From positions 1 to 38,617 of the forward strand of contig CALFYL010000373.1 of assembly GCA_937952135.1 (NCBI GenBank): a DNA stretch of 38,617 nucleotides, read 5' to 3'. This document shows positions 1-8,116 of this stretch, piece after piece; position 1 is the first letter of the stretch, and every line of letters begins with the position of its first letter. A model generated the notes under the pieces. That model saw only the letters and a list, made by a program, of their open reading frames with translations, did no database searches and was not told where the DNA came from. Made by a program: the position numbers and the translations under genes. Origin of the DNA: an uncultured Planctomycetia bacterium. Lineage in GTDB: Bacteria > Planctomycetota > UBA1135 > GCA-002686595.

Positions 1-66
1 CGCGGAGGCGGCGGCGCCGAGCGCGAGCGCGGCGAAGAGGCACGAGAGCGGCGACAAGGTGTGCAT
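1..66 (-). CDS. Start of a secreted protein, cut by window edge
   Basis: An ATG at 66 on the minus strand opens a reading frame that stays open to the window edge. Its 22 visible residues begin MHTLSPLSCLF and continue with an Ala/Leu/Gly-rich stretch ending AAASA. This looks like a complete signal peptide with a hydrophobic core and a small-residue cleavage site. There is no clear Shine-Dalgarno. The gene would lie 69 bases downstream of the kinase gene and in the same direction, so it could be the last member of the sigma-kinase cluster. The mature protein is outside the window, so no function can be given. The call rests only on the signal-peptide pattern. Confidence 0.5.
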   Translation of the reverse strand, partial: MHTLSPLSCLFAALALGAAASA

Positions 67-135
67 GGAGTGGGTGCGAGCTCGACCTGCGAAACGGGGC
101 GCTTCACGACAGAGCGTCGTGCGAGGCGCCACAGA

Positions 136-1797
136 TTACCCAGGCGAGTCGAACTCCGCCGAACTCGCGCGTTGCGGACGCGAGGCGACGGCGCGTTCGA
201 GCGGCCGGAGCCGGCGCTCCACGAGGTCGCACGCGAAGCCGACGGAGAACAGCGGCATGGCCAGGTGCACTCCACTGCGGTCCGGGTTGAGGTCGACGAC
301 AAAGCCGATCGTGACGGGAATCGCGGCGAGAGCCGCGAGCACGATGAGCAAGTCGAAGGCGAAGTTCGTGAAGTGCTTCCAGGACAGGACGCCGATCTTT
401 CGGCGCGCGCGCAGAGCCGCGACGAGCAAGGCGCCCGCAATCGCGAAGGCGAGGATGCGCAGGAACATCGGATCGGCGCTCGGATCGAAGCCGTCGCCGG
501 GCAGGAGACGGAAGAGAAGATTCTCCGTCGCCTCCGGCGCGGCGAGCGTCGCGAAGCTCGTCGCCAGGACGGCGCCGAGTCCGTAGCTGAGCGCGTGTCC
601 GCGACGCTGCCCCCGACCGGTCCACCAACGCCAAGCGAGGTAGGGCGTCCCCGCGGCCACGAACAGCGTTGCCAGCAAGGCCTGAAGGGGCTCGCTCACG
701 TCCATCCTCAACGCGAGGTAGCCCACCGCCCACAGACACGCGTACGGGATCAAGACTTCCCGCAACGAAGCACGACTCGGAACGGACATCCACGGCGCCG
801 CCACGCTCGACGTGCGCGCGCGTTCGGGCTCGACAGTTGTCGAGTTCGCTCGCGAACTGGCCGGGCCCGCGTCGAGCCCCTGCAATTCGCTCTTCACGTC
901 CTGGGCGTGCTGGTAGCGCCGCTCCGGCTCGTGCTCGAGCGCGCGCAGCACGATCTCGTCGATGCGCGCATCGAGATCCGCCTTGCGGCTCGGCAACTGA
1001 AAGCGCCCCACAGGCAGCGCTCCGGTGAGCATTTCGTACACGACGACGCCGAGCGAGTAGATGTCCGCGCGGTGGTCGACGTCGCGGCTGCCGCGCATCT
1101 GCTCGGGCGCCATGTAATGCGGCGTCCCCATCACTTGCTCGGGCGCCGTGAGGTTCGAGTCCTTCTCGAGCGCGAGCTTCGCCAGGCCGAAGTCCGCGAT
1201 CTTCGGCGTTCCGTCGCGCGCGAGGAGCACGTTCTCCGGCTTGATGTCGCGGTGCACGATGCCGAGGTCGTGCGCGTGCTGCAGCGCGTCGCACAGCGGC
1301 GGCACCAGCCGCAACGCGTCGCGCGGAGTCAATTCGCCGCGCTCGAGCAACTGGCGCAGGTTCGGACCGTCGACGTGCTCCATCAGCAGCCAGCAAACGC
1401 CCGCGGTCTCGCCGAAGTCGTGGACGGCGACGACGTTCTCGTGCGAGAGCACCGCCATCGCGCGCGCTTCGCGCAGGAAGCGGCGCGCGAACGTCGGATC
1501 GCCGCGTGTCTCGGGCGGAAGCACCTTCAGCGCGACGAGGCGGTCGAGCTTGCGCTGGCGCACCTTGTAGACCGCACCCATGCCGCCCTGTCCGAGCAGC
1601 TCGAGGATCTCGAGCCCCGGGAAGAGCTCCGCGAGTTCCGCCGGATCGGGGAGCGTGAAGCGGCTCGCACGCGGCGCGCCCGTCGAGTGGCGGTGCGTCG
1701 GCGGCAGGGCGAGTCCGAGCTCGAGCAAGCAGTACGGGCAGGGCTCGTCGGCCGTGGCGAGCGCGCGACCGCAGGTGGAGCAGTTGGAGGTCGTCAT
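136..1797 (-). CDS. Membrane-anchored Ser/Thr protein kinase with N-terminal zinc ribbon
   Basis: A 553-residue Hanks-type kinase, expected to phosphorylate Ser/Thr on partner proteins at the inner membrane. Residues 6-23 hold two CxxC pairs (CSTC, CPYC), a small zinc ribbon. The kinase domain spans about 62-310. It has the glycine loop GQGGMG (69-74), the ATP-binding lysine in VALK (91), the catalytic loop HRDIKPEN (182-189), DFG (202-204) and MAPEQ (229-233), so it should be active. After a Ser/Thr/Arg-rich linker, residues 347-525 contain about five hydrophobic segments, with no recognisable extracellular sensor domain. The ATG is followed directly by the zinc ribbon. The gene sits 103 bases downstream of an ECF-like sigma factor on the same strand. 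Such pairs are common in Planctomycetota, and the kinase may control sigma activity, which is an inference. Confidence 0.93.
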   Translation of the reverse strand: MTTSNCSTCGRALATADEPCPYCLLELGLALPPTHRHSTGAPRASRFTLPDPAELAELFPGLEILELLGQGGMGAVYKVRQRKLDRLVALKVLPPETRGDPTFARRFLREARAMAVLSHENVVAVHDFGETAGVCWLLMEHVDGPNLRQLLERGELTPRDALRLVPPLCDALQHAHDLGIVHRDIKPENVLLARDGTPKIADFGLAKLALEKDSNLTAPEQVMGTPHYMAPEQMRGSRDVDHRADIYSLGVVVYEMLTGALPVGRFQLPSRKADLDARIDEIVLRALEHEPERRYQHAQDVKSELQGLDAGPASSRANSTTVEPERARTSSVAAPWMSVPSRASLREVLIPYACLWAVGYLALRMDVSEPLQALLATLFVAAGTPYLAWRWWTGRGQRRGHALSYGLGAVLATSFATLAAPEATENLLFRLLPGDGFDPSADPMFLRILAFAIAGALLVAALRARRKIGVLSWKHFTNFAFDLLIVLAALAAIPVTIGFVVDLNPDRSGVHLAMPLFSVGFACDLVERRLRPLERAVASRPQRASSAEFDSPG

Positions 1798-1900
1798 GAA
1801 CTCGTCACACCGCCCGTCGCGGCAGGTTACAGACCGGCGCGCGAAACTGTCGGGACGAGCTCACGGGCCGACGTCATCGGCCGACTTCACCGGTCCCGTC

Positions 1901-2632
1901 TCACGGGGCGAGCGCCGCGAACAACGCGCGCAACTCGTCGTCGACCTCGGCCGGATCGCTGAGCGTGCCGGCCACTTCCTCGCGCAGCAGCTCGCCGTAG
2001 CGTTGTCGCAGCCGGTGCAACGCGACCTTGAGCGCGCCCTCGGTCGTGCCGAGTTCCTCGGCGAGCACGCGTAGCGGCGGTTCGGCCGCTTGCTGGGTCA
2101 GCAGCGGACGGAGCCGGCGAAACGCCGCAGCTTTTCCCGCGCTCTCCTGCTCGCGCGCGAGCCGCTCGAGCGCACGCTCGAGCACCGCCAACGCCCAGGC
2201 GCGATCGAAGGCGCGTTCCGGCGTGTCGTCGTGGCTCGCGAGGTCGGCGAGACGCAACGTGCCCTCGCTCGCGAGCGCGCTCTCGAGCGACAGAACCCGC
2301 GCGCCGCCGCCGCGCTTGCTCGCGCGTCCGCTCCGAACCTCGTTCGTCATGAAGTTGCGCAGCGACGCCGTGAGGAACGCGCGGAACCGGCCGCGATCGG
2401 GCTGCGGCGCCGCAAACACGCCCTTTTCGAGCACGTGAACGAAAAAGCTCTGCAGCAGGTCGCGCGCGTTCTCCTCGGAATCCGCGCGGCGCCGCGCGTA
2501 CGCATGCAGCGGCTTCCAGTACGCCGCGCAGAGCATCTCGAGCGCCTCCCGCGCCGCGGGATCGTTCTCCTCACCGGGTTTCCAGCGCGCAGCCGCACTG
2601 ACGAGCGACCAGCGTGTCGAGTGAAACGTCAT
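1901..2632 (-). CDS. ECF-type RNA polymerase sigma factor
   Basis: A 243-residue sigma-70 family regulator that would direct RNA polymerase to a specific promoter set. Region 2 is visible at about 33-100 (an aromatic AYWKPLHAYARRR helix, then DLLQSFFVHVLEK and FLTASLRNF). Region 4 lies at about 185-222, with a helix-turn-helix of the form LAEELGTTEGALKVALHRLR. The frame is open upstream to 2854, but I chose ATG 2632 (MTFHSTRWSLV) because the sigma homology starts there and the upstream codons derive from an unrelated gene remnant. It is the first gene of a pair with the kinase at 136-1797. No anti-sigma gene is visible, so the kinase may take that regulatory role, as proposed for kinase-linked ECF groups. 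Confidence 0.88.
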   Translation of the reverse strand: MTFHSTRWSLVSAAARWKPGEENDPAAREALEMLCAAYWKPLHAYARRRADSEENARDLLQSFFVHVLEKGVFAAPQPDRGRFRAFLTASLRNFMTNEVRSGRASKRGGGARVLSLESALASEGTLRLADLASHDDTPERAFDRAWALAVLERALERLAREQESAGKAAAFRRLRPLLTQQAAEPPLRVLAEELGTTEGALKVALHRLRQRYGELLREEVAGTLSDPAEVDDELRALFAALAP

Positions 2633-2666
2633 GGAAGGCGCTCGAAGCCTAGCGCGCCCGATCGGG

Positions 2667-2824
2667 TCACGGGTGCTCGAGTTCCATGTGCGCGTCGAGC
2701 TCGCCGCCACCGGTGTAGCGGCCGGTTCGCGCGTCGAGGTTGCGCACACGGTGCGCGCGAGTTTGAGCCACGCGGCGAGCGGGAATTGCCGACCGGGCGC
2801 CCACGCGATCCACGTGAAGCGCTC
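2667..2824 (-). pseudogene. Internally deleted remnant of the carboxypeptidase-regulatory-domain gene
   Basis: This stretch matches the 3' end of the intact gene at 4875-6821 in two blocks. Bases 2673-2744 correspond to 4881-4952, and bases 2745-2824 to 5182-5261. By hand alignment each block is about 85% identical without gaps. The intervening 229 bases of the intact gene are missing; this is not a multiple of three, so the frame is broken. The translated signature ERFTWIAWAPGRQ is preserved, and the end MELEH plus one codon plus TGA is preserved in a second frame. The left part of the sigma gene's open frame is therefore this relic and not sigma sequence. Similarity stops about 8 bases from the AbiEii stop codon, so the remnant abuts the toxin-antitoxin module. 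Confidence 0.85.
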
Positions 2825-2831
2825 AGGCTCA

Positions 2832-3827
2832 CTACTCGGTCGCTTCCTCGTCACCAGCGGCGGCGCCGAGGCGCTTTTTCACGTTCAGCGCCTTCCACTC
2901 GAGGCCGGGGTGGCGCCGGATGATCCCCTGCATCGCGGGCTCCGCAGTCAGGAGTTCGGGCGCGATCTCCCCCACGCCGTTCAGGCGTTCGAGGAACTCA
3001 CGCTCGTGCGGGTCGAGAGGGAGCACTGCGGTCATGAGTTCGCGGGTCTCACGAACCAGAGCCTCCGACCAAGACGGGATCTCCGCGTCGAGCGGGCGGA
3101 CACCCGCGCGCAGCATGGGGACCAGCTCGCGCTTGAACTCGGAGGCGTTGGCCGCGATGTCGTCGATGCGCACGGTCCTCCAGTCCCGACGATTCAGGCC
3201 TCCGTACACGACAAACGCGAGGCGCAGCTTGCCGCGGTCGAGGTCGCCGCGACGCAGCAGCTCGCGCGCATCGAAGATGTCGCGGCTCGCGTTCCGTGAG
3301 CAGAGCGCGGCGAGCTTGCCCGCGGCGAGCTCGTGGCGATCCACGACGACGATCTCCTTCGCCACGGCGGGCCCCAACCTCTTCGAATCCAGCGTGGTCA
3401 CGGGCCAGAGCGGCACACGCAGCATGAAGTTCAGGTCGACCTCGAGCTTGTCGGTCGAGCCGGCGGTGTTCACGAAGGACAGGCGCCATTTGCCACCGGC
3501 GTGCTCGCTCGGCATGCGCTTGACGGTCAGCCACTCGCGCGCGCAGACCGCTTGAACCGCTTGCTCCATCTTCGGCTTGTCGGCGAGCATGGTGGCTCGG
3601 TCTCGGGCGCCGACGTAGTTGAGATCGATGTCCACGGACAGTCGCGGCACGTCGAAGAGAAAGAGGTTCAGCGCCGTTCCACCCTTGAGGGCGACACGCG
3701 GACGAAGAAACGCGTTCGAGCGCAGCGTCTCCAGCAGGCTGAGCAGTCGAAAAGCCTTCTCCAGCGAATCGGGACGAAAGCCGAGCGCGGCAGCGGTCTC
3801 CTGGATCTCTTCGGCGCCGAACTTCAT
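2832..3827 (-). CDS. abiEii: AbiEii-type nucleotidyltransferase toxin
   Basis: A 331-residue protein of the AbiEii/type IV toxin family, cytoplasmic nucleotidyltransferase-like enzymes. Family members halt growth, and MenT relatives transfer nucleotides to tRNA acceptor ends. The hallmark LKGGTALNLF (47-56) is followed by the metal-binding SVDIDLN (64-70) and a further acidic strand VDLNF (130-134). The later conserved segment ELAAGKLAAL ... SRDIFDARELL (166-191) supplies the Lys and Arg-Asp typical of the family. I chose the ATG at 3827, not the in-frame ATG at 3842, because it forms an ATGA overlap with the stop of the antitoxin gene, which implies translational coupling. The C-terminal third is family-typical in length but not individually recognisable. 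The substrate is unknown. Confidence 0.85.
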   Translation of the reverse strand: MKFGAEEIQETAAALGFRPDSLEKAFRLLSLLETLRSNAFLRPRVALKGGTALNLFLFDVPRLSVDIDLNYVGARDRATMLADKPKMEQAVQAVCAREWLTVKRMPSEHAGGKWRLSFVNTAGSTDKLEVDLNFMLRVPLWPVTTLDSKRLGPAVAKEIVVVDRHELAAGKLAALCSRNASRDIFDARELLRRGDLDRGKLRLAFVVYGGLNRRDWRTVRIDDIAANASEFKRELVPMLRAGVRPLDAEIPSWSEALVRETRELMTAVLPLDPHEREFLERLNGVGEIAPELLTAEPAMQGIIRRHPGLEWKALNVKKRLGAAAGDEEATE

Positions 3828-4639
3828 CCGACGTCTTCCCACGAGCGCGTGAGCACCTGCTCCGGGACGATCAAGTTCCAGCGCGGGAGCAACTTGCCAC
3901 CCTTGCGGTTTCGTCGCTCGAGGTACCGGGGTTGCGCTGGCGCGCGTGCGTGCAGGGCTTGCAGGTGCCGGGGCTCCACGAGCAGTTCGTCCTTGTGTTG
4001 CTCCAGGAAGAAGCCGACGCGGGCTACGGTAAGAGCGGACCCGAGCCGCAGCGTGTACTCGACGACGAAGTCGAGATCGACAAACTCGATCGCCTCGAGC
4101 GAGCGCCAGATTTCCTCCCAGCTTCCGCCGTGCTCGGGGGCATGAAGGACGTCGACCAAGGTGCGCTCGTATCCGGTAACCCGCACGGCTAGCCCGTGGC
4201 GTCGTTCTTCACGCAGTCCTCCGCCGAACTCGGGCAACTTGCGCAAGGCGGCGGGCACGAGGACGGCGACGAACTCGGTGCCTTGGAAGGCGAATGGCTT
4301 CGCGCGGTGTGCGCTGAGGTATGTAAGCCGCTGCGACTGTGAATGCGCTTTGCCGAGGAGCTGCAGCGCGCTGTGGAAGGCGATCACGGCATCCGGAGTG
4401 AGGCGGCTCGCCACGAGATAGGGGTCGACCCGGAACGTCGCGGCGTCGGCGCCTTCCGAGACACGCGCGTAGATCCCGCGGCGCACGTTGAGCAGGTTCC
4501 CCGCGGCCACGTGCTGCTTGAGCACCGACGCCGTGGTCTGCGGGCTACGCCGGCCCGAAGACAGGTGCGCCTCGCGGAACTCGTCGAACCGGAAGACCGG
4601 GTGCCGAGCGAAGAAGTCGGTGGGCTTCGCGGTTGCCAA
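3824..4639 (-). CDS. abiEi: AbiEi-type antitoxin and autoregulator
   Basis: A 271-residue protein of the AbiEi antitoxin family. The N-terminal third fits a winged-helix domain (FRFDEFREAHLSSG, then SVLKQHVAAGNLLNVRRGIYAR, residues 16-60). The rest is the AbiEi C-terminal region (DPYLVASRLTPDAVIAFHSAL and GYERTLVDVLHAPEHGGSWEEIWRSL). AbiEi proteins neutralise AbiEii and repress their own operon by binding inverted repeats in the promoter. The start is TTG at 4639, supported by an AGGAG six bases upstream; no ATG gives a comparable product. It is first in a two-gene operon with the toxin. The upstream region has a large dyad that is a natural operator candidate. The module looks less GC-rich than its surroundings, which fits horizontal acquisition. 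Confidence 0.85.
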   Translation of the reverse strand: MATAKPTDFFARHPVFRFDEFREAHLSSGRRSPQTTASVLKQHVAAGNLLNVRRGIYARVSEGADAATFRVDPYLVASRLTPDAVIAFHSALQLLGKAHSQSQRLTYLSAHRAKPFAFQGTEFVAVLVPAALRKLPEFGGGLREERRHGLAVRVTGYERTLVDVLHAPEHGGSWEEIWRSLEAIEFVDLDFVVEYTLRLGSALTVARVGFFLEQHKDELLVEPRHLQALHARAPAQPRYLERRNRKGGKLLPRWNLIVPEQVLTRSWEDVG

Positions 4640-4645
4640 TCTGCG

Positions 4646-4650
4646 CTCCT
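4646..4650 (-). promoter_or_regulatory. Shine-Dalgarno of the AbiEi gene
   Basis: AGGAG on the minus strand, six bases before the TTG start at 4639. It decides the non-ATG start. It also touches the proximal arm of the promoter dyad, so repressor binding there could interfere with expression. Confidence 0.7.
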
Positions 4651-4737
4651 AGAGGTACTTATCATGCCCCTCTGAGTGCACAACGGCAATTCTGGTTGCC
4701 ATTGCCGACGCGATGAGGGCATTCAATATACCTCTAG
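4649..4737. promoter_or_regulatory. Large imperfect dyad in the AbiE promoter, candidate operator
   Basis: Bases 4649-4672 and 4715-4737 are inverted copies of each other, both reading outside-in as CTAGAGGTA, a variable AT-rich centre, then ATGCC(C)CTC. A smaller dyad GGCAA/TTGCC (4685-4689 and 4696-4700) has nearly the same centre, near 4693. On the minus strand a weak promoter fits between the arms: TTGCCG, 17 bases, CATGAT. AbiEi antitoxins are known to bind paired inverted repeats upstream of their operon, so this is the expected operator architecture. The remaining bases up to 4874 hold no gene. Confidence 0.65.
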
Positions 4738-4874
4738 CGCTCCATCTGGACAACTTACCGGCCCGTGCCGCTGAGGGCGTTTTCGATACGGCCAGCGACG
4801 CATCGGGGCATGGGCTCCGTCGAGCCGCGGACGCGGACCGCGCCTCGGTTCCGAGCGCCGCGCGACGGTCGAAG

Positions 4875-6821
4875 TCAGCGGTGCTCGAGCTCCATGTGCG
4901 CGTAGAGCTCGGCTTCGCTCGAGTAGCGGCCGGTTCGCGAGTCGAGGTCGCGAGTCGAGAGGTGGATCCAGCCCGGCTTGCGGAGGGCGATGCGCTCGGG
5001 CTCGGTCTCGCGGCGCAGGACGAACGTGCCGTCGGCGCCGCTGACGCCGGCGAGCTCGCCGTCGCACAGGATCTCGACGCCTTCGACCGGGGCGCCGTCG
5101 CCGCGCGTGCGAACGCGGATGCGGCGCGAAAAGCCCGGCGCGAGCGCGATGCGGCCGGCGAGCTCGACGCCGCCGTCGGCGCGCACGGTGCGCTCGAAGT
5201 CGAGCCCCGTGCCGAGCGCGAGCTGCCGGCCGGGCGCCCACGCGATCCACGTGAAGCGCTCGGGCGTGTCGGGCAGGTGCGAGAGCTTCACCGTCGCGCC
5301 TCTCTCCGTCTCGCTCTCGTTGCCGCACTCCCACGCGAACTCGGCCTCGGTGCACGGCTGCCCGCTGCCCTCCTCGACGATCTCGACGCGCACGTCCATC
5401 GATGGGTCGTCGAGCACGATCTCGACGAGCGCGAGCTCCGCGCGCACGACCGTCACCGACTCGGGGAACTCGAAGCCGTTGTGGCAGTGCACGTAGAGGA
5501 ACCAGTCGCCCTCGGTGACGTCCTCGAACTCCCACTCGGCGACGCGCTCGCTCGACTCGTCGCCCTCGACGACGGGCTCGAAGTCGATCGAGTGATCGAA
5601 GGGCGCGTCGTGCGAGAGCGGCGTGTCCGAGAGGCTCACGTGGCACGCGCCGTCGAAGCGGCCGCTCTTGCTGCGGATCACGACGCGGAGCGGACCCACG
5701 ACGCGCCGCGGGGTGAGCGCGTGGACGCCGAGGTCGTTGTCGCCCGCAGCCAAGTCGAACTCGAGCTCGAAGCGCTTCCAGTGCGCATCGTTCGTCCACA
5801 GTCGATAACGACCCGGGGTCAGGAACTCGAACTTGAACTCGCCGTCGCTGCCGGCGGAACCGTGCATCGGCGAACCGAGGGGCTCGCCCGAGCGAAGTGC
5901 GGCGAGCCGAAGGTTCTGAACGTGGTCCACTTCCACGTCGGCCGGCCACGTGAAGCGACCCGTCAAGCGCGTCGAAGCCTCGAGCTTGATGACGAGCGGC
6001 TTCTCGACGACGCCGACGAGTTGCGTGAGCCACGCACCGCCGCGCCAGCGCTTGTCCTTCGAGCGCACTTCGATCCACGCGCGATCGAGTTGGTGCGTCG
6101 GCTCGCCAAAGCGCACCCACGGCCGGCCGGGATGCGGTCCGAAGTCGAGCGCCGCGCGCAGCTCGGCTTCCAGCTCCGGACGCGCCCACGAATGGGGCGG
6201 CGGCGGGCCGCCGTACAGGCCCACGTGGAAGTCGGACGGCGTCATCTTGTCCGGGAAAACCAGTTCGAAGGCGACCGTCGGCCCGACGGCGAAGTCGATG
6301 CGAAGGGGAAGCTCGAACGGCGCTTCCGCTGCCGCGCGCTTGACGCGTCGCCTGTCGTCCACGTTGCGTCGGCGGATCGACGGATGGTCGGTCAAGTTCA
6401 GCACGATCTCCTGCGCCTCGCTGTCGAGGCTTCGAGGACCGAAGGAGAAGCGTCCACGCTCGTCGGTGCGCGTGCCCGGCACACGAGATCCGCCTCCGAG
6501 AGTCTTCACCCACGCACCGATCTGGAAGTCGAACAGTGGCTCGCCCGTCGCCTTGTCGTGCACCACGCCGCGCAGCTCCATCGCTTGCGGCGCGGGGGCT
6601 GGCGGAGACGGCGGAGACGTCGACGAGCGCTGAGTCTCGGCTGGCAGCGCGGCGTCGCGGGCGACGCCGAGCTCGAGATCGACCGGCGCCTTCGACGCGA
6701 CCGGCCGTGCGGAAGAATTCCGCGCCGCCGCGTCGCCGGCTGGCTCAGCCGCGCGCCACGCCAGCCACGCGACGCTCGAAGCGAGCGCCAAGAACGCGAG
6801 CGCGCGAAGCTTGCCGTTCAT
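4875..6821 (-). CDS. Exported or membrane-anchored protein with carboxypeptidase-regulatory-like domains
   Basis: A 648-residue protein beginning MNGKLRALAFLALASSVAWLAW, a signal anchor or uncleaved signal peptide, followed by an Ala/Ser/Pro-rich linker. The rest is a series of beta-sandwich segments of the CarboxypepD_reg/CnaB type. Their usual pattern, G-x-V-x-D plus TDERGRFSFG, recurs near 80-130, again with SDGEFKFEFLTPGRYRLW in the middle, and again with GADGTFVL near the C-terminus. The ATG at 6821 is preferred over the in-frame codon at 6869 because it starts the hydrophobic helix. It is divergent from the lipoprotein gene at 6893, with 71 bases between them. A broken copy of its 3' end lies at 2667-2824, beyond the AbiE module. 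It resembles the gene at 21341-23911 in design. Function is unknown; surface adhesion or structure is a guess. Confidence 0.8.
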   Translation of the reverse strand: MNGKLRALAFLALASSVAWLAWRAAEPAGDAAARNSSARPVASKAPVDLELGVARDAALPAETQRSSTSPPSPPAPAPQAMELRGVVHDKATGEPLFDFQIGAWVKTLGGGSRVPGTRTDERGRFSFGPRSLDSEAQEIVLNLTDHPSIRRRNVDDRRRVKRAAAEAPFELPLRIDFAVGPTVAFELVFPDKMTPSDFHVGLYGGPPPPHSWARPELEAELRAALDFGPHPGRPWVRFGEPTHQLDRAWIEVRSKDKRWRGGAWLTQLVGVVEKPLVIKLEASTRLTGRFTWPADVEVDHVQNLRLAALRSGEPLGSPMHGSAGSDGEFKFEFLTPGRYRLWTNDAHWKRFELEFDLAAGDNDLGVHALTPRRVVGPLRVVIRSKSGRFDGACHVSLSDTPLSHDAPFDHSIDFEPVVEGDESSERVAEWEFEDVTEGDWFLYVHCHNGFEFPESVTVVRAELALVEIVLDDPSMDVRVEIVEEGSGQPCTEAEFAWECGNESETERGATVKLSHLPDTPERFTWIAWAPGRQLALGTGLDFERTVRADGGVELAGRIALAPGFSRRIRVRTRGDGAPVEGVEILCDGELAGVSGADGTFVLRRETEPERIALRKPGWIHLSTRDLDSRTGRYSSEAELYAHMELEHR

Positions 6822-6892
6822 GTCGAGAGGATGCGCCGTCCGCGCGCCGGCCGCAATTCCCGCGCGCACGAACGCGAGCTACGCTCGGCGCC

Positions 6893-8116
6893 GTGAAGTG
6901 GCTTCATGCTCTCGCGGCTGGCGCACTCGCTGCGTGTTCGTCGCCGGCGAGCTTCGAGGCGCCGCTGAGCGATGCGCCGTGGGAAGCATCTTTCGAGCGC
7001 ACGAACGGCTGGAACGGCGGCGACATCGCCCACGCGCTCGAGATCGGCGGCGGGCGCACGCTGTGGCTCTTCGGCGACTCGATCGTGGGCCCGGTGCGCG
7101 AAGGCGCGCGGGTCGGCGGCGAGTCGAAGTTCGTGCGCGGCGCCATCGCGTGGCATGCGACCCCGAAGCGCGGCGCCGCGCCGGAGACCCTCGAGTTCGC
7201 CGCCGAGCAGGCGCACGACGGAGTGCCGCGCGTCGCGTGGGCCGCGCCGTCGAGCTCAGACTGGCCCGCGGACGCGTGGTGCTGGCTGATGGGCGACGGC
7301 GCGCTCGTGCGGAGCGACCGGGGCGACGCTCGCCTCGTGCTCTTCGCGTCCGTGTTCGGACCGGCCGGAAATCCCGAGGGAATGTGGAACTTTCGGCGCC
7401 TCGGCGGACAGATCGTGAGCGTCGAGAACCCCGCCGACGCGCCGCACGAGTGGCGCGCGACGCTACGAGTCCACCCGCTCGTCGAGTCGTTGCCGCGGCA
7501 CGGCGAAGCGCCGCGGCGCAGCGACGACTGGGGCGCGGCCGTGGTCACGTGGCCCGCGGATCGGTCCGATCTCGAAGCGCGCACGCTCTATGTGTTCGGC
7601 GTGCGCACGTTCGAGGACCGCGATCGCGGCTTGCTGCTCGCGCGCTGTCCCGAAGCCGCGCTCGACCGGCCCGAGAGCTGGGAGTTCTTCGACGGCGGCG
7701 CGTGGACTCGCGAAGCGCGCGCCGCGCGAGAGCTCCTGCGCGGCGTCCCCGACGAATTCACCGTGCAACGCGTCGAACTGGACGGCCGCGATGCGCTCGT
7801 GCTCGTGCACGGCGAGCCGATGCTCGGCCGGCGCACGCTCGCACGCACCGCGAACTCGCCCACCGGACCTTGGTCCGCCCCCAGCGCGCTCTTCGAAGCG
7901 CCCGAGCCCGCGAACGACGGCCGCCTGCTCGTCTACGCGTCGAAAGGCCACGCCCACCTCTCGCGCCCGGGCGAACTGCTGATCAGCTACGCCGTCAACT
8001 CGACCGACTTCGGCCAGATCTTCGCCGACGCTTCGCTCTACCGCCCACGTTTCGTGCGCGTGCCGCTCGCGAAGCTCCCGCGACCGCCGGATCAGTCGAC
8101 GCGCTCAACGCGCTGA
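6893..8116 (+). CDS. Lipoprotein, predicted five-bladed beta-propeller (DUF4185/DUF5005-like)
   Basis: A 407-residue protein starting with GTG (VKWLHALAAGALAAC). LAAC is a lipobox, so it should be a lipid-anchored envelope protein. The body has the repeating pattern of five-bladed propeller glycosidase-like families: GGGRTLWLFGDSIVG near the start, then MWNFRR, and near the end NDGRLLVYASKGHAH plus LLISYAVNS. The WLFGDS and ISYxxNS signatures are what I recognise from DUF4185/DUF5005-type proteins, which are related to glycoside hydrolases. A carbohydrate-binding or hydrolysing role is plausible but catalytic residues cannot be assigned. The GTG is chosen because a longer frame upstream lacks any signal sequence. 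Its 3' end overlaps the convergent helicase gene by 25 bases. Confidence 0.8.
   Translation: MKWLHALAAGALAACSSPASFEAPLSDAPWEASFERTNGWNGGDIAHALEIGGGRTLWLFGDSIVGPVREGARVGGESKFVRGAIAWHATPKRGAAPETLEFAAEQAHDGVPRVAWAAPSSSDWPADAWCWLMGDGALVRSDRGDARLVLFASVFGPAGNPEGMWNFRRLGGQIVSVENPADAPHEWRATLRVHPLVESLPRHGEAPRRSDDWGAAVVTWPADRSDLEARTLYVFGVRTFEDRDRGLLLARCPEAALDRPESWEFFDGGAWTREARAARELLRGVPDEFTVQRVELDGRDALVLVHGEPMLGRRTLARTANSPTGPWSAPSALFEAPEPANDGRLLVYASKGHAHLSRPGELLISYAVNSTDFGQIFADASLYRPRFVRVPLAKLPRPPDQSTRSTR

Noticed and set aside
2633..2854. N-terminal extension of the sigma factor
   Set aside because: The extra codons translate into a signature of the carboxypeptidase-domain gene (WIAWAPGRQ) and are explained by the gene remnant.
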